Notes: generated by a model from the sequence alone, not told the origin. Shown: positions 1 to 6,885, numbered from the stretch's first letter. The stretch is 9,880 nucleotides of DNA from Alphaproteobacteria bacterium MarineAlpha10_Bin3 (GCA_002937525.1 PTKA01000022.1:1-9880), one strand, 5' to 3'. Made by a program: numbers and translations.

Positions 1-2
1 AA

Positions 3-425
3 CATGTCCGGGAATATAACAAGATTTGGAATTTTTGCGCCGGGCTGTCCGAACAACAGATCGAACGCGAAATCCGTAACGATACGGTTTGGCGGCGCCC
101 CACCTGGCCGATGGGACATCACCAGCGGGCGCACGGGTTCGGCCAGCAGACCTGGTTTCGCGATGATTTTGGCGTCTTCGAGGCCGCCGCATCGCGCGGC
201 ACGCGGCAAGACCGAAACCGGCCAGAATCCCCCGCGCCGATCCGCGCCGCGTTGCGGGTCATGGGCATCGATGGCCCGCTAAACTTGACCGGATTGAAGT
301 CGCGATATAAGGAACTGGTCAAAAAGCTGCATCCCGATGCGAATGGTGGCAGCGTTGCTGCGGAAGATAAATTGAAGGACATCAATCAGGCATACGCCGC
401 TCTGAAATCTTTCCTGGCCACCTGA
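3..425 (+). CDS. J-domain (DnaJ-like) protein, 5' end cut by window
   Basis: The frame is open from base 3 to the TGA at 423-425 and encodes the last 140 residues of a J-domain protein. The C-terminal half carries the J-domain core with the HPD tripeptide at bases 330-338, in the context KLHPDANGG, preceded by a basic helix (LKSRYKELVKK) and followed by an INQAYAAL helix. HPD is the motif by which J-proteins stimulate Hsp70 (DnaK) ATPase. The N-terminal part has HVREYNKIWNF and a RRPTWPMG stretch; I recall this pattern from the short alphaproteobacterial J-proteins encoded beside cobS, in which the J-domain is C-terminal. There is no G/F-rich or zinc-finger region, so this is not DnaJ itself. 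The cobS start follows after 21 bp, which suggests co-transcription. A role in assembling the CobN/S/T chelatase is only an inference from position. Confidence 0.87.
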   Translation, partial: HVREYNKIWNFCAGLSEQQIEREIRNDTVWRRPTWPMGHHQRAHGFGQQTWFRDDFGVFEAAASRGTRQDRNRPESPAPIRAALRVMGIDGPLNLTGLKSRYKELVKKLHPDANGGSVAAEDKLKDINQAYAALKSFLAT

Positions 426-446
426 CCCGCCTGCAACACTTCTAAA

Positions 447-1463
447 ATGACTGGAATTGCGGAAATGACCACAATGGACGGCTCAAAACAGGCGCATGAA
501 CTGGATGCGCCCGATATCGAAGTTTCGGTACGGCAAACATTTGGTCTCGATACCGAAATGGTCGTACCGGGATTTTCCAGCGGTTCGGACTATGTTCCGG
601 TTCTGGATGAATCCTATGTCTTCGATTACGAAACGACAATCGCGATCCTGGCCGGCTTTGGCCATAATCGCCGCGTCATGATCCAGGGCTATCACGGCAC
701 CGGAAAATCGACTCATATCGAACAGGTGGCGGCGCGGCTCAACTGGCCCTGTATCCGGATCAATCTGGACAGCCATATCAGCCGCATCGATTTGCTGGGC
801 AAGGATGCAATCGTGCTGCGCGACGGCAAGCAGGTGACGGAGTTCCGCGATGGGATATTGCCCTGGGCGTTGCAGAACCCCTGCGCGCTTTGTTTCGACG
901 AGTATGACGCAGGACGCCCGGACGTCATGTTCGTCATTCAGCGCATCCTCGAAGTCGATGGCAAACTGACTTTACTGGATCAGAGCCGGATAATCCAACC
1001 GCACAAATATTTCCGCATGTTCTCTACCGCCAATACGGTGGGTCTGGGCGATACGACGGGCCTCTATCACGGAACCCAGCAGATCAACCAGGGACAGATG
1101 GACCGCTGGAACATCCTGGCGACCCTGAACTATCTGGAGCATGAGGTGGAAGAGAAGATCGTGCTGTCCAAGGTGCCAAGTTACGACAACGACGAGGGCC
1201 GCAAGACCATTGAAGCGATGGTGGCCCTGGCCGATCTGACCCGCGCCGGCTTCATGGGCGGCGACATTTCGACGGTGATGTCGCCCAGAACCGTCATCAC
1301 CTGGGCCGAGAACGCACGTATCTTCACCGATCTGGGCTTTGCCTTCCGCGTCACCTTTCTCAACAAATGCGATGAAACCGAACGCTCGATCGTGGCGGAA
1401 TATTATCAGCGCTGCTTTGGCACCGACTTGCCGGAGTCAGGGATGACGACGCTGGTCAATTGA
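447..1463 (+). CDS. cobS: Cobaltochelatase AAA+ subunit CobS
   Basis: CobS is the AAA+ ATPase that, with CobT and CobN, inserts Co2+ into hydrogenobyrinic acid a,c-diamide in the aerobic (late cobalt insertion) cobalamin pathway in the cytoplasm. The 338-residue product matches the usual CobS length of about 330. Visible ATPase motifs are Walker [10 protein letters not shown] (81-89), Walker B ALCFDEYD (147-154), a sensor-1-like FSTANTVG (192-199) and DRWN (219-222), where R220 is a candidate arginine finger. The family N-terminus [13 protein letters not shown] is intact. No strong ribosome binding site precedes the ATG at 447. In-frame ATGs at 465 and 474 are alternative starts, and those residues are poorly conserved, so the true start may be up to 9 codons later. 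It sits 21 bp after the J-domain gene and is followed by cobT after 34 bp. Confidence 0.96.
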   Translation: MTGIAEMTTMDGSKQAHELDAPDIEVSVRQTFGLDTEMVVPGFSSGSDYVPVLDESYVFDYETTIAILAGFGHNRRVMIQGYHGTGKSTHIEQVAARLNWPCIRINLDSHISRIDLLGKDAIVLRDGKQVTEFRDGILPWALQNPCALCFDEYDAGRPDVMFVIQRILEVDGKLTLLDQSRIIQPHKYFRMFSTANTVGLGDTTGLYHGTQQINQGQMDRWNILATLNYLEHEVEEKIVLSKVPSYDNDEGRKTIEAMVALADLTRAGFMGGDISTVMSPRTVITWAENARIFTDLGFAFRVTFLNKCDETERSIVAEYYQRCFGTDLPESGMTTLVN

Positions 1464-1472
1464 GGGATACGC

Positions 1473-1510
1473 CGATGAGCGAAGGCGGAACACCACGATG
1501 AGCGAAGGCG
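1473..1510 (+). repeat. Imperfect 23-nt tandem duplication across the cobT start
   Basis: The 15-mer cgatgagcgaaggcg occurs at 1473-1487 and again at 1496-1510, 23 nt apart. The following bases also correspond (gaacacc after one extra g, against aacctcc), so this reads as a diverged 23-nt tandem duplication. Each copy contains an ATG followed by codons for Met-Ser-Glu-Gly. Because 23 is not a multiple of three, the two ATGs are in different frames. Confidence 0.85.
1475..1501 (+). other. Possible 9-codon leader ORF coupled to cobT
   Basis: An ATG at 1475 opens the frame MSEGGTPR and stops at TGA 1499-1501, which overlaps the cobT ATG as ATGA (1498-1501). The best Shine-Dalgarno of the intergenic region, GAGGGA at 1462-1467, is 7 nt before this first ATG rather than before the cobT ATG. 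Ribosomes could therefore start here and reinitiate on cobT. It may equally be a passive by-product of the 23-nt duplication. Nothing in the sequence shows that it is translated. Confidence 0.4.
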
Positions 1511-3390
1511 AACCTCCGATAGAAAGCTTCAAACGCGCAGTCGCGGCCTGTTTTCGCGCCGTTGCCGACGATAGTGAAATCGACGTGGCGTTTACCGCCG
1601 AACCGCCAGGGGTCGCCGGAAACCGGGCGCGGCTGCCGTTTCCGAGCCGCGATCTGCCGCGCGAGGAAGTCGCCCAGGTTCGCGGCGAAGCCGATGCGCT
1701 GGCGCTGAAACTGCGCCATCACGATCCGGCGATACACGCCAGGGCGCTGCCGGGCGGCGATGTCGCACCGGCGATATTCGAGGCGCTGGAGCAGGCGCGG
1801 GTCGAAGCCATCGGTGCCAAACGCATGGCTGGGCTGGGCGAGAACATCGCCGCCGCGCTGGAAGACCGCTACCGCCGCGAGGGGCTCCACCGGATCGACG
1901 ATCAGACCGAAGCAACCATGCCGGAAGCGGTACGGCTGCTGGCGCGGCAATTATTCACCGGCGCCGAGCCGCCGCCCGCAGCCCAGCGCCTATGTGCGCT
2001 CTGGGAAGCGGATCTGCGCAAGAAGATTGGCGCCGACCTGCGGGAACTGAACGCGGTAATCGACGATCAGGCCGCCTATAGCCGTACGGTCCGCAAATTG
2101 ATCGCCGATCTTGACATCGAAATCGGCGCCGAACAAGATGCCGACGACGCCGATTCCAGCGGCGACGACGCCGATGACGATTCAGCGCAGGCCGAATCCG
2201 ACGAGCAAGGCGGCGATTCCGCCGATGCCGCGAGCGAGGCCGGGGGCGACCCCAGCGATGCCGACGGCGGCGACGAAGATATGGGCGACATGATGCCAGA
2301 GGATTCCGATGGCGAGATGATGCCCTCGGACGGCAGCGAGGAACCGGGCGACCCCGGCAAGCGCTGGCGCCCGGAACACGATCTGTCGAATGTTCCAAAG
2401 GAACCCTTTTACGCCGCCTACACCGAGGCGTTTGACGAAGTTGTCAACGCGGAGACGCTTTGCGATCCAGAAGAACTCTCGCGCCTGCGTCAGTTGCTCG
2501 ACCAACAATTGGCGCAGGTACAGGGTCTGATCGGCCGGCTCGCCAACCGGCTTCAGCGTCGCCTCATGGCAAAGCAGACCCGTTCGTGGGAATTCAACCT
2601 CGAAGAAGGCTTGCTGGATACCGCCCGTCTGGTGCGTGTCGTCACCAGCCCGCTGCAACCGCTGTCTTTCAAGCGGGAACACGAAATCGAATTTCGCGAT
2701 ACGGTTGTCTCGTTGCTGATCGACAATTCCGGATCGATGCGTGGCCGGCCCATCACCATCGCCGCGATGAGCGCCGATGTATTGTCGCGCACGCTGGAAC
2801 GCTGCGCCGTCAAGGTCGAGGTCCTCGGCTTCACCACGCGGGCGTGGAAAGGCGGCCAATCGCGCGACCATTGGATCGCCGAAGGCAAAACCGCCAATCC
2901 GGGTCGCCTGAACGATCTTCGCCATATTGTCTACAAGGCGGCGGATGCACCGTGGCGCCGCGCGCGCAAGAACCTTGGCCTGATGCTGCGCGAGGGGTTG
3001 TTGAAGGAAAATATCGACGGCGAGGCATTGCTCTGGGCCCATAACCGCCTGCTGGCCCGGCCCGAACAACGGCGCATTCTGATGGTCATTTCCGATGGCG
3101 CGCCGGTCGATGATTCAACGCTTTCGGTCAATCCGGGCAATTACCTGGAACGCCATTTGCGCGACGTGATCGACTATATCGAAACGCGGTCGCCGGTCGA
3201 ATTGATCGCCATCGGCATCGGCCATGACGTGACCCGCTATTACCGGCGCGCGGTCACGATCGTCGATGTCGAACAGCTGGGCGGCACGATGATGGAAAAG
3301 CTGGCCGAACTGTTCGACGACGAAGATAACAGCGGTTCCAAACGGTTTCCCGGCAAAGCGAGGAAACGCCGCCGCGCATCGGGACGCTGA
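1498..3390 (+). CDS. cobT: Cobaltochelatase subunit CobT
   Basis: CobT pairs with CobS in the AAA+/vWA chaperone complex that drives cobalt insertion by CobN in aerobic B12 synthesis. The 630-residue product is of normal family length. The N-terminal domain (about 1-205) begins with the family pattern [16 protein letters not shown] and a DVAF segment. Residues about 208-290 form an extremely acidic, low-complexity linker rich in Asp, Glu, Ser, Gly and Ala. The C-terminal vWA domain holds the MIDAS motif DNSGS (409-413), GFTTR (444-448) and SDGAPVDD (from 532), followed by [12 protein letters not shown]. The end is strongly basic ([11 protein letters not shown]). The start is the ATG giving [11 protein letters not shown]; the candidate ribosome binding sequence GGCGGAA just upstream lies inside the first copy of the duplication. 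The similarly named cobT (phosphoribosyltransferase) of enteric bacteria is unrelated. Confidence 0.96.
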   Translation: MSEGEPPIESFKRAVAACFRAVADDSEIDVAFTAEPPGVAGNRARLPFPSRDLPREEVAQVRGEADALALKLRHHDPAIHARALPGGDVAPAIFEALEQARVEAIGAKRMAGLGENIAAALEDRYRREGLHRIDDQTEATMPEAVRLLARQLFTGAEPPPAAQRLCALWEADLRKKIGADLRELNAVIDDQAAYSRTVRKLIADLDIEIGAEQDADDADSSGDDADDDSAQAESDEQGGDSADAASEAGGDPSDADGGDEDMGDMMPEDSDGEMMPSDGSEEPGDPGKRWRPEHDLSNVPKEPFYAAYTEAFDEVVNAETLCDPEELSRLRQLLDQQLAQVQGLIGRLANRLQRRLMAKQTRSWEFNLEEGLLDTARLVRVVTSPLQPLSFKREHEIEFRDTVVSLLIDNSGSMRGRPITIAAMSADVLSRTLERCAVKVEVLGFTTRAWKGGQSRDHWIAEGKTANPGRLNDLRHIVYKAADAPWRRARKNLGLMLREGLLKENIDGEALLWAHNRLLARPEQRRILMVISDGAPVDDSTLSVNPGNYLERHLRDVIDYIETRSPVELIAIGIGHDVTRYYRRAVTIVDVEQLGGTMMEKLAELFDDEDNSGSKRFPGKARKRRRASGR

Positions 3391-3392
3391 CA

Positions 3393-4169
3393 CTACCCAA
3401 GATTGGCACGGAAGAAGTCAAGCGTCCGGGTCCAGGCCAGCGTCGCGTCGCCAGCGTCGTAACGGGCGCTTGTCGGGTTGGCGAAGGCATGGTTCGCCTC
3501 GTACCAGTGGCTGGCAATCGACTTTCCAGCGCCTTTCATCGCCGCTTCGAACGCGCCGACCATTTTCTTGTTGATCCACTTGTCCTGGGTCGCGAAATGA
3601 CCCAGCACCGGACCCCTTAAGCGGGCCAGGTCTTGTTCCGGCCTGGTCACGCGGCCGTAATAGATCACCGTCGCATCGACCGGCGCCGCAATCGAGGCAT
3701 TCAACGACCAGCCACCGCCAAAGCACCAGCCAACCGTGCCGATTTTTCCGGTCGATTTGTCATGGCCGCGTAGCCAATTCACCCAGTGCGCCGCCGTTTC
3801 ATCGGCCTGCGCGCCGTCTACGGCCTTCATTTGGGCGCTGGCCGCTTTTCTGGTCGTCGCCACCGCGCCACCCATCAGGTCCATCGCCAGGGCAAGATAT
3901 CCCTGGTTGGCGAATTCCGCCGTCACCGCCTTGATCTGGTCGTTCACGCCCCACCATTCATGGATGGTGACGATGGCTGGGGCCGGTGTTTTCGCCGGCA
4001 TGGCAAGATAGGCATGAACGGATTTACCGCTTCCCAGACGGGCGGTTTGACGGGTCAGACGATCGGCGGCGGCGCGGGCGAGATCCGGATTGGCGAGGAC
4101 CGCCGCCAAAGGCGCACCGACCAAGGGCGCTACGGCAAAACCTTTGAGAATTTTCCGGCGGCCAAGCAT
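3393..4169 (-). CDS. Dienelactone hydrolase family protein with Tat-type signal
   Basis: The 258-residue product begins with a twin-arginine-like signal, RRKILK at residues 4-9, a hydrophobic stretch and an ALA-type region (ARA, 31-33). It is therefore probably exported or membrane-anchored rather than cytoplasmic. The alpha/beta hydrolase domain shows the dienelactone hydrolase features: HEWWG with E71, nucleophile Cys149 in GWCFGGGW, Asp196 in ATQDKW and His227 in NHAFANP, a complete Cys-Asp-His triad. Classical dienelactone hydrolase opens the lactone ring in chlorocatechol degradation, but the family is broad, the exported members are poorly characterised, and no catechol genes are nearby; the substrate cannot be named. 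A ribosome binding site GAGGAGA lies 7 nt upstream of the ATG. The gene converges on cobT with 2 bp between stop codons and no visible terminator between them. Confidence 0.88.
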   Translation of the reverse strand: MLGRRKILKGFAVAPLVGAPLAAVLANPDLARAAADRLTRQTARLGSGKSVHAYLAMPAKTPAPAIVTIHEWWGVNDQIKAVTAEFANQGYLALAMDLMGGAVATTRKAASAQMKAVDGAQADETAAHWVNWLRGHDKSTGKIGTVGWCFGGGWSLNASIAAPVDATVIYYGRVTRPEQDLARLRGPVLGHFATQDKWINKKMVGAFEAAMKGAGKSIASHWYEANHAFANPTSARYDAGDATLAWTRTLDFFRANLG

Positions 4170-4209
4170 CGCTACGTCTCCTCGTCCGATTGATCGGCTT
4201 TAACCTTAG

Positions 4210-4230
4210 GACAATTCAGACATAATTGTC
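4210..4230. promoter_or_regulatory. Inverted repeat, possible operator upstream of hydrolase gene
   Basis: The sequence gacaatt - 7 nt - aattgtc is a perfect 7+7 bp inverted repeat, AT-rich against a GC-rich background, lying about 40-60 bp upstream of the hydrolase start codon (4169). On the minus strand its outer edge contains CTGACA (4227-4232), a 5 of 6 match to a sigma70 -35 box, but no good -10 box follows at proper spacing. Size and position suit a dimeric repressor site. No regulator gene is adjacent, and there is no T-run to make it a terminator. Confidence 0.4.
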
Positions 4231-4242
4231 AGGGGGATGACG

Positions 4243-4265
4243 AAAAAGCCCGCGCAAGCGCGGGC
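4243..4265 (-). terminator. Rho-independent terminator of rpmB
   Basis: A perfect 8-bp GC-only stem, gcccgcgc-aa-gcgcgggc (4248-4265), is followed on the minus strand by five T (plus-strand A at 4243-4247). It begins about 33 bp after the rpmB stop codon. The orientation fits termination of rpmB transcription, separating it from the downstream hydrolase gene. Confidence 0.9.
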
Positions 4266-4298
4266 ATCGTGGAACAAGAAATGGGTTGTGGAAATCGA

Positions 4299-4589
4299 CT
4301 AATTGGCGGCCGCTACCGCGCGTTCGATGCGCCGTTTGATTCGCAGCGCCTCAGGCATCAGTTTGCGGTTCGAGGTGCCGAGCAGAAAAGCGTCGAGGCC
4401 GCCTTTCTTTTCGATCGTGCGAATAGCGCTGGTGGTAAGGCGCATCCGCACGGCTTCGCCAAGCGCATCGCTCAGTAACGAGGCCCGTTGCAGATTGGGC
4501 AGAAAACGGCGGCGTGTCCGGTTATTCGCATGGCTCACATTGTTGCCAGTCTGAACGCCTTTTCCGGTGATGATGCAGCGTCGCGCCAT
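4299..4589 (-). CDS. rpmB: 50S ribosomal protein L28
   Basis: L28 is a small protein of the large ribosomal subunit. The 96-residue basic product opens with the family signature [20 protein letters not shown], followed by [13 protein letters not shown], and ends in an Arg/Lys-rich helix and Ala-rich tail, the usual alphaproteobacterial length and form. Only one Cys (C5) is present, so it is not the zinc-binding CxxC type. A Shine-Dalgarno AGGTAGGG sits about 7 nt before the ATG. It lies 80 bp after meaB on the same strand but has its own promoter (4645-4673) and its own terminator (4243-4265), so it is likely a monocistronic unit. Confidence 0.97.
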   Translation of the reverse strand: MARRCIITGKGVQTGNNVSHANNRTRRRFLPNLQRASLLSDALGEAVRMRLTTSAIRTIEKKGGLDAFLLGTSNRKLMPEALRIKRRIERAVAAAN

Positions 4590-4644
4590 GATCGGTCCCT
4601 ACCTGATTAAAACACCTTGCGCGGATTACCCACCAAGGCGGCGC

Positions 4645-4673
4645 TTTGTACGGCACCAATTCCCGAAGGTCAA
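4645..4673 (-). promoter_or_regulatory. Sigma70-type promoter of rpmB
   Basis: On the minus strand TTGACC (4668-4673; 5 of 6 to TTGACA) is followed after exactly 17 nt by TACAAA (4645-4650; 4 of 6 to TATAAT). The -10 box ends about 55 nt upstream of the rpmB start codon. The -35 box overlaps the last codons and stop of meaB. The call rests on consensus match and position only. Confidence 0.6.
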
Positions 4674-5683
4674 GACGCCGATGAACCCAAAAATGCCGCA
4701 AGCAACCGCCGGGCCGCTTGCGCTACGGCTATGCGGCCTTCCACGACGTCTTTTTCCAGCGCTGGCAATAATTGTTTCACATCGCGGTGGGCGCGCAAGT
4801 TAGCCAGCAACGACTCGCCGACTTCCGACCATAGCCACGATTGCGCCTGCGCTTTCCGGCGGGCGGCGATTTCGCCACTGTCGCCAAGCGCCTTGCGGTA
4901 CGCCTCGACATGGCGCCAGACTTCCGCAATTCCAGTTCCGGCAAGCGCCGAACAGGCATCGACAGGAACCGCCCAGTTGGGCGATGCGGGACGCAGCAGG
5001 TGAACGGCGTTCCGATAGTTGGAAACCGTGTCCAGGGCGGCGGCCTCAAGCGCGCCATCCGCCTTGTTGACCAGGATCAGGTCGGCCAGCTCGACGATGC
5101 CCCGTTTCATGCCCTGCAATTCGTCGCCGCCAGTCGGCGAAAGCAAAAGCATGAACATGTCGGTCATATCCTTGACCGCGGTTTCCGACTGGCCGACGCC
5201 GACGGTTTCCACGATGACGACGTCATAACCCGCCGCTTCGCAAAGGGCTATCGCTTCGCGCGTGCGCCGGGCGACGCCGCCCAAGGTGCCGCCGGTTGGC
5301 GATGGCCGGATGAAAGCCTTGGCGTTCCGGCCAAGTTCTTCCATGCGGGTCTTGTCGCCGAGGATGGACCCGCCGCTAACCGAAGACGATGGATCGACCG
5401 CCAACACGGCAACCCGATGGCCGTTTTCGATGACATGCCGGCCAAAGCGTTCGATGAAGGTCGATTTACCGACGCCGGGAACACCCGATATGCCGATGCG
5501 GATCGCGTCGCCTCGATACGCTACCAGCGCTTCCAGCAACGCTTCGGCGCGCGGCCGGTCCGCATCCCGCCTCGATTCGACCAGCGTGATGGCACGGCCA
5601 AGCGCGCGCCGGTCACCGGCCCGGACGGCGCCGGCGATCGCGTCGATTTCGTGCGCCGGGACATGCCTATTGCTTTTTTTCAT
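4670..5683 (-). CDS. meaB: MeaB/ArgK-family GTPase, methylmalonyl-CoA mutase chaperone
   Basis: MeaB is a G3E-family P-loop GTPase that binds methylmalonyl-CoA mutase, gates loading of adenosylcobalamin and protects the enzyme from inactivation. The 337-residue product has the family motifs: P-loop GVPGVGKS (67-74), DPSSSVSGGSILGDKTRM (97-114), ETVGVGQSE (159-167) and the guanine-specificity motif NKAD (206-209). The C-terminal helical part is present and the length is normal. The frame stays open for 63 codons upstream, but the start at 5683 is chosen because GAGG lies 8 nt before it and the family N-terminus begins there. Codons 2-4 include an A7 run (5674-5680). It overlaps the preceding small gene by 17 bp and is the last gene of the minus-strand operon. 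The mutase itself is not in the window. The old ArgK label (arginine transport kinase) is a historical misnomer for this family. Confidence 0.94.
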   Translation of the reverse strand: MKKSNRHVPAHEIDAIAGAVRAGDRRALGRAITLVESRRDADRPRAEALLEALVAYRGDAIRIGISGVPGVGKSTFIERFGRHVIENGHRVAVLAVDPSSSVSGGSILGDKTRMEELGRNAKAFIRPSPTGGTLGGVARRTREAIALCEAAGYDVVIVETVGVGQSETAVKDMTDMFMLLLSPTGGDELQGMKRGIVELADLILVNKADGALEAAALDTVSNYRNAVHLLRPASPNWAVPVDACSALAGTGIAEVWRHVEAYRKALGDSGEIAARRKAQAQSWLWSEVGESLLANLRAHRDVKQLLPALEKDVVEGRIAVAQAARRLLAAFLGSSAS

Positions 5684-5933
5684 CGAATGCCTCGCGCACG
5701 ACCTTTTCGAATTTACCGCGAAGACCGCTGTCGAGTTTTTCGTACTCCATCCGCTTTTGACGATACAACGCCATGGTTTCCCGAAGCAAATTTTGGCGCG
5801 CATCTTGCGGCACCGCATTCTTTTGGGGGTTGGGCTTCGCCGCCGCCTTCCCGGCCGTCTTGCGCCGTGCATCGGTTCGGTTCCGCGTGCGCTTATCGAC
5901 GAATATCCGCTTCATCAGCCAGCCGATTATCAC
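5667..5933 (-). CDS. Small basic protein of unknown function
   Basis: I do not recognise this family. The 88-residue product has a short hydrophobic start (MIIGWLM), a very basic, low-complexity segment rich in Lys, Arg, Ala and Asn (about residues 9-40), then a probable amphipathic helix, LLRETMALYRQKRMEYEKLD, ending acidic-basic (FDEKKQ). The GTG start at 5931-5933 is preferred because GGAG lies 8 nt before it and the codon overlaps the stop of the VOC gene as GTGA, a typical coupled junction. The in-frame ATG at 5915 (82 residues) has no clear ribosome binding site and is the alternative. Its 3' end overlaps meaB by 17 bp. The tight overlaps on both sides argue that it is a real gene, perhaps linked to MeaB function, but that is inference. 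Confidence 0.68.
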   Translation of the reverse strand: MIIGWLMKRIFVDKRTRNRTDARRKTAGKAAAKPNPQKNAVPQDARQNLLRETMALYRQKRMEYEKLDSGLRGKFEKVVREAFDEKKQ

Positions 5934-6358
5934 GCTGAAGGCTCCAGTAACTCGGCGCCCGGACCAAGCGGTTGCCCGAAGCTGAACTCGACAAAATTGC
6001 CGTCGGGGTCCTTCAGACCGCAGTAGTAACCGACCGGAAATGGTTCCTGGCGCGGGGGCCATTCCAGGCAGCCGGCTTGCCGGCCCTTTTCGGCAATCGC
6101 ATCGACAGCTTGCCGACTGGCCAATGCAAAACCGAAATGGCTGAAGTCCCGCTCGGTCGGCTGGCGTCCCGGCCCGCCCGGCAGCAGAACAAAGATAAAT
6201 TCCGATTCACGGCCGGGTTCCGCCAACCAGACGATCAGCTTGCCGGCGCCATCGCGCCGTTCCCGAACGATTTTCAAACCGCAATATTCCCGATAGAATT
6301 CGACGCACCGCTCAAGCTCTTTAACATGCAGCGCGATATGGGTCAGACGGGCGGTCAC
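5930..6358 (-). CDS. VOC-superfamily (glyoxalase-like) protein
   Basis: The 142-residue product has the vicinal-oxygen-chelate pattern of two beta-alpha-beta modules: HIALHVKELERCVEFYREYCGL at the N-terminus (residues 7-28) and a C-terminal YYCGLKDPDGNFVEFSF (111-127). Likely metal ligands are H7, E53 or a neighbour, H74 (in SHFGFA) and E125. Members include glyoxalase I, extradiol dioxygenases, fosfomycin-resistance enzymes and methylmalonyl-CoA epimerase; the sequence does not settle the reaction. Start is GTG (6356-6358) with GAGG 5 nt upstream, and this Shine-Dalgarno overlaps the TGA stop of the preceding acetyltransferase gene. Its own stop overlaps the GTG start of the next gene. It is thus an internal member of a coupled operon ending in meaB. 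Confidence 0.85.
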   Translation of the reverse strand: MTARLTHIALHVKELERCVEFYREYCGLKIVRERRDGAGKLIVWLAEPGRESEFIFVLLPGGPGRQPTERDFSHFGFALASRQAVDAIAEKGRQAGCLEWPPRQEPFPVGYYCGLKDPDGNFVEFSFGQPLGPGAELLEPSA

Positions 6359-6365
6359 GGCGGCC

Positions 6366-6875
6366 TCAATCGAGCAGTTTCGCCATCATTATTTCATCGA
6401 CGAAGACCCCATCGACGAACAGAGAATCCCGTTTTACCCCTTCTTGAAGATAGCCCATCTGGCGGTAAAACGCGTGGGCGCGCGTATTGTGCGCCATCAC
6501 GGTCAATTCCAGCCGGCGCAGCTTTTTGTTGCGCGCGAACAATTCGATACCGCGCATCAAGGCGCGCCCGATACCATGCCCCGAATGGGCCGCCAGAACG
6601 CCGACGCCGATGGTCGCGGTATACCGGTCGCGTTTGAAATCGCCGCCGATCGCCACGGCTTCGCCGACGGGCGCGCCCTCTTGCCAGGCGCAGAGCAGAA
6701 TATGCGCCGGCATTGCATGAATCTGTTTTATGACGGTGCGCATCTCGTCTACCGAGCGCGCGCGTTCGCCGGGGCTGCGCAGAAAAAAGCTGCTTTCGCA
6801 AAGCAAGGCTTCCCCGAACCGGTACAACGCGCCGGCGTCGTCCGGGACCGCGGGCCGGATATCGTATTCGCGCAC
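6366..6875 (-). CDS. GNAT-family N-acetyltransferase
   Basis: GNAT enzymes transfer an acetyl group from acetyl-CoA to an amine; the substrate cannot be read here. The 169-residue product shows motif A (91-108) with HSGHGIGRALM, where the usual Arg/Gln that opens the acetyl-CoA pyrophosphate loop is replaced by Ser98, and a typical C-terminal N130/FY136-137/MGY140-142 EGVKRD segment resembling ribosomal-protein and amino-acid acetyltransferases of the RimI/PhnO-like type. Start is placed at GTG 6873-6875, 10 nt after the stop of the upstream coiled-coil gene, because the domain begins at once (REYDIRPAVPDD). An in-frame ATG at 6938 would add 21 residues overlapping the upstream gene by 53 bp, but has no ribosome binding site and encodes no recognisable domain. 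The VOC gene begins 7 bp after the stop. Confidence 0.86.
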   Translation of the reverse strand: MREYDIRPAVPDDAGALYRFGEALLCESSFFLRSPGERARSVDEMRTVIKQIHAMPAHILLCAWQEGAPVGEAVAIGGDFKRDRYTATIGVGVLAAHSGHGIGRALMRGIELFARNKKLRRLELTVMAHNTRAHAFYRQMGYLQEGVKRDSLFVDGVFVDEIMMAKLLD

Positions 6876-6885
6876 CGCGCCCGAT

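Noticed and set aside
426..446. Cobalamin riboswitch upstream of cobS
   Set aside because: The gap is only 21 bp and has no B12-box-like sequence. Any riboswitch would have to lie upstream of the J-domain gene, outside the window.
2182..3069. Minus-strand open frame (295 codons) within cobT
   Set aside because: Antisense shadow of the vWA domain and acidic linker of CobT; no ribosome binding site and no domain.
4248..4265. Terminator acting on plus-strand transcription
   Set aside because: The T-run follows the stem only on the minus strand; on the plus strand the stem is followed by atcgtgg, with no U-tract.
5684..5872. 63-codon upstream extension of meaB
   Set aside because: It lies over the small basic protein gene, reads as a basic low-complexity stretch unlike MeaB, and a good Shine-Dalgarno supports the start at 5683.
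4841..5938. Plus-strand open frames of 365 and 254 codons opposite meaB
   Set aside because: The minus strand encodes a MeaB with every family motif. The plus-strand translations show no family pattern.
5930..6358. VOC protein as methylmalonyl-CoA epimerase, partner of the MeaB-protected mutase
   Set aside because: Length and fold allow it, but the C-terminal DPDGNFVEFSF segment is the generic glyoxalase pattern and I see no epimerase-specific signature. Kept as an unassigned VOC protein.
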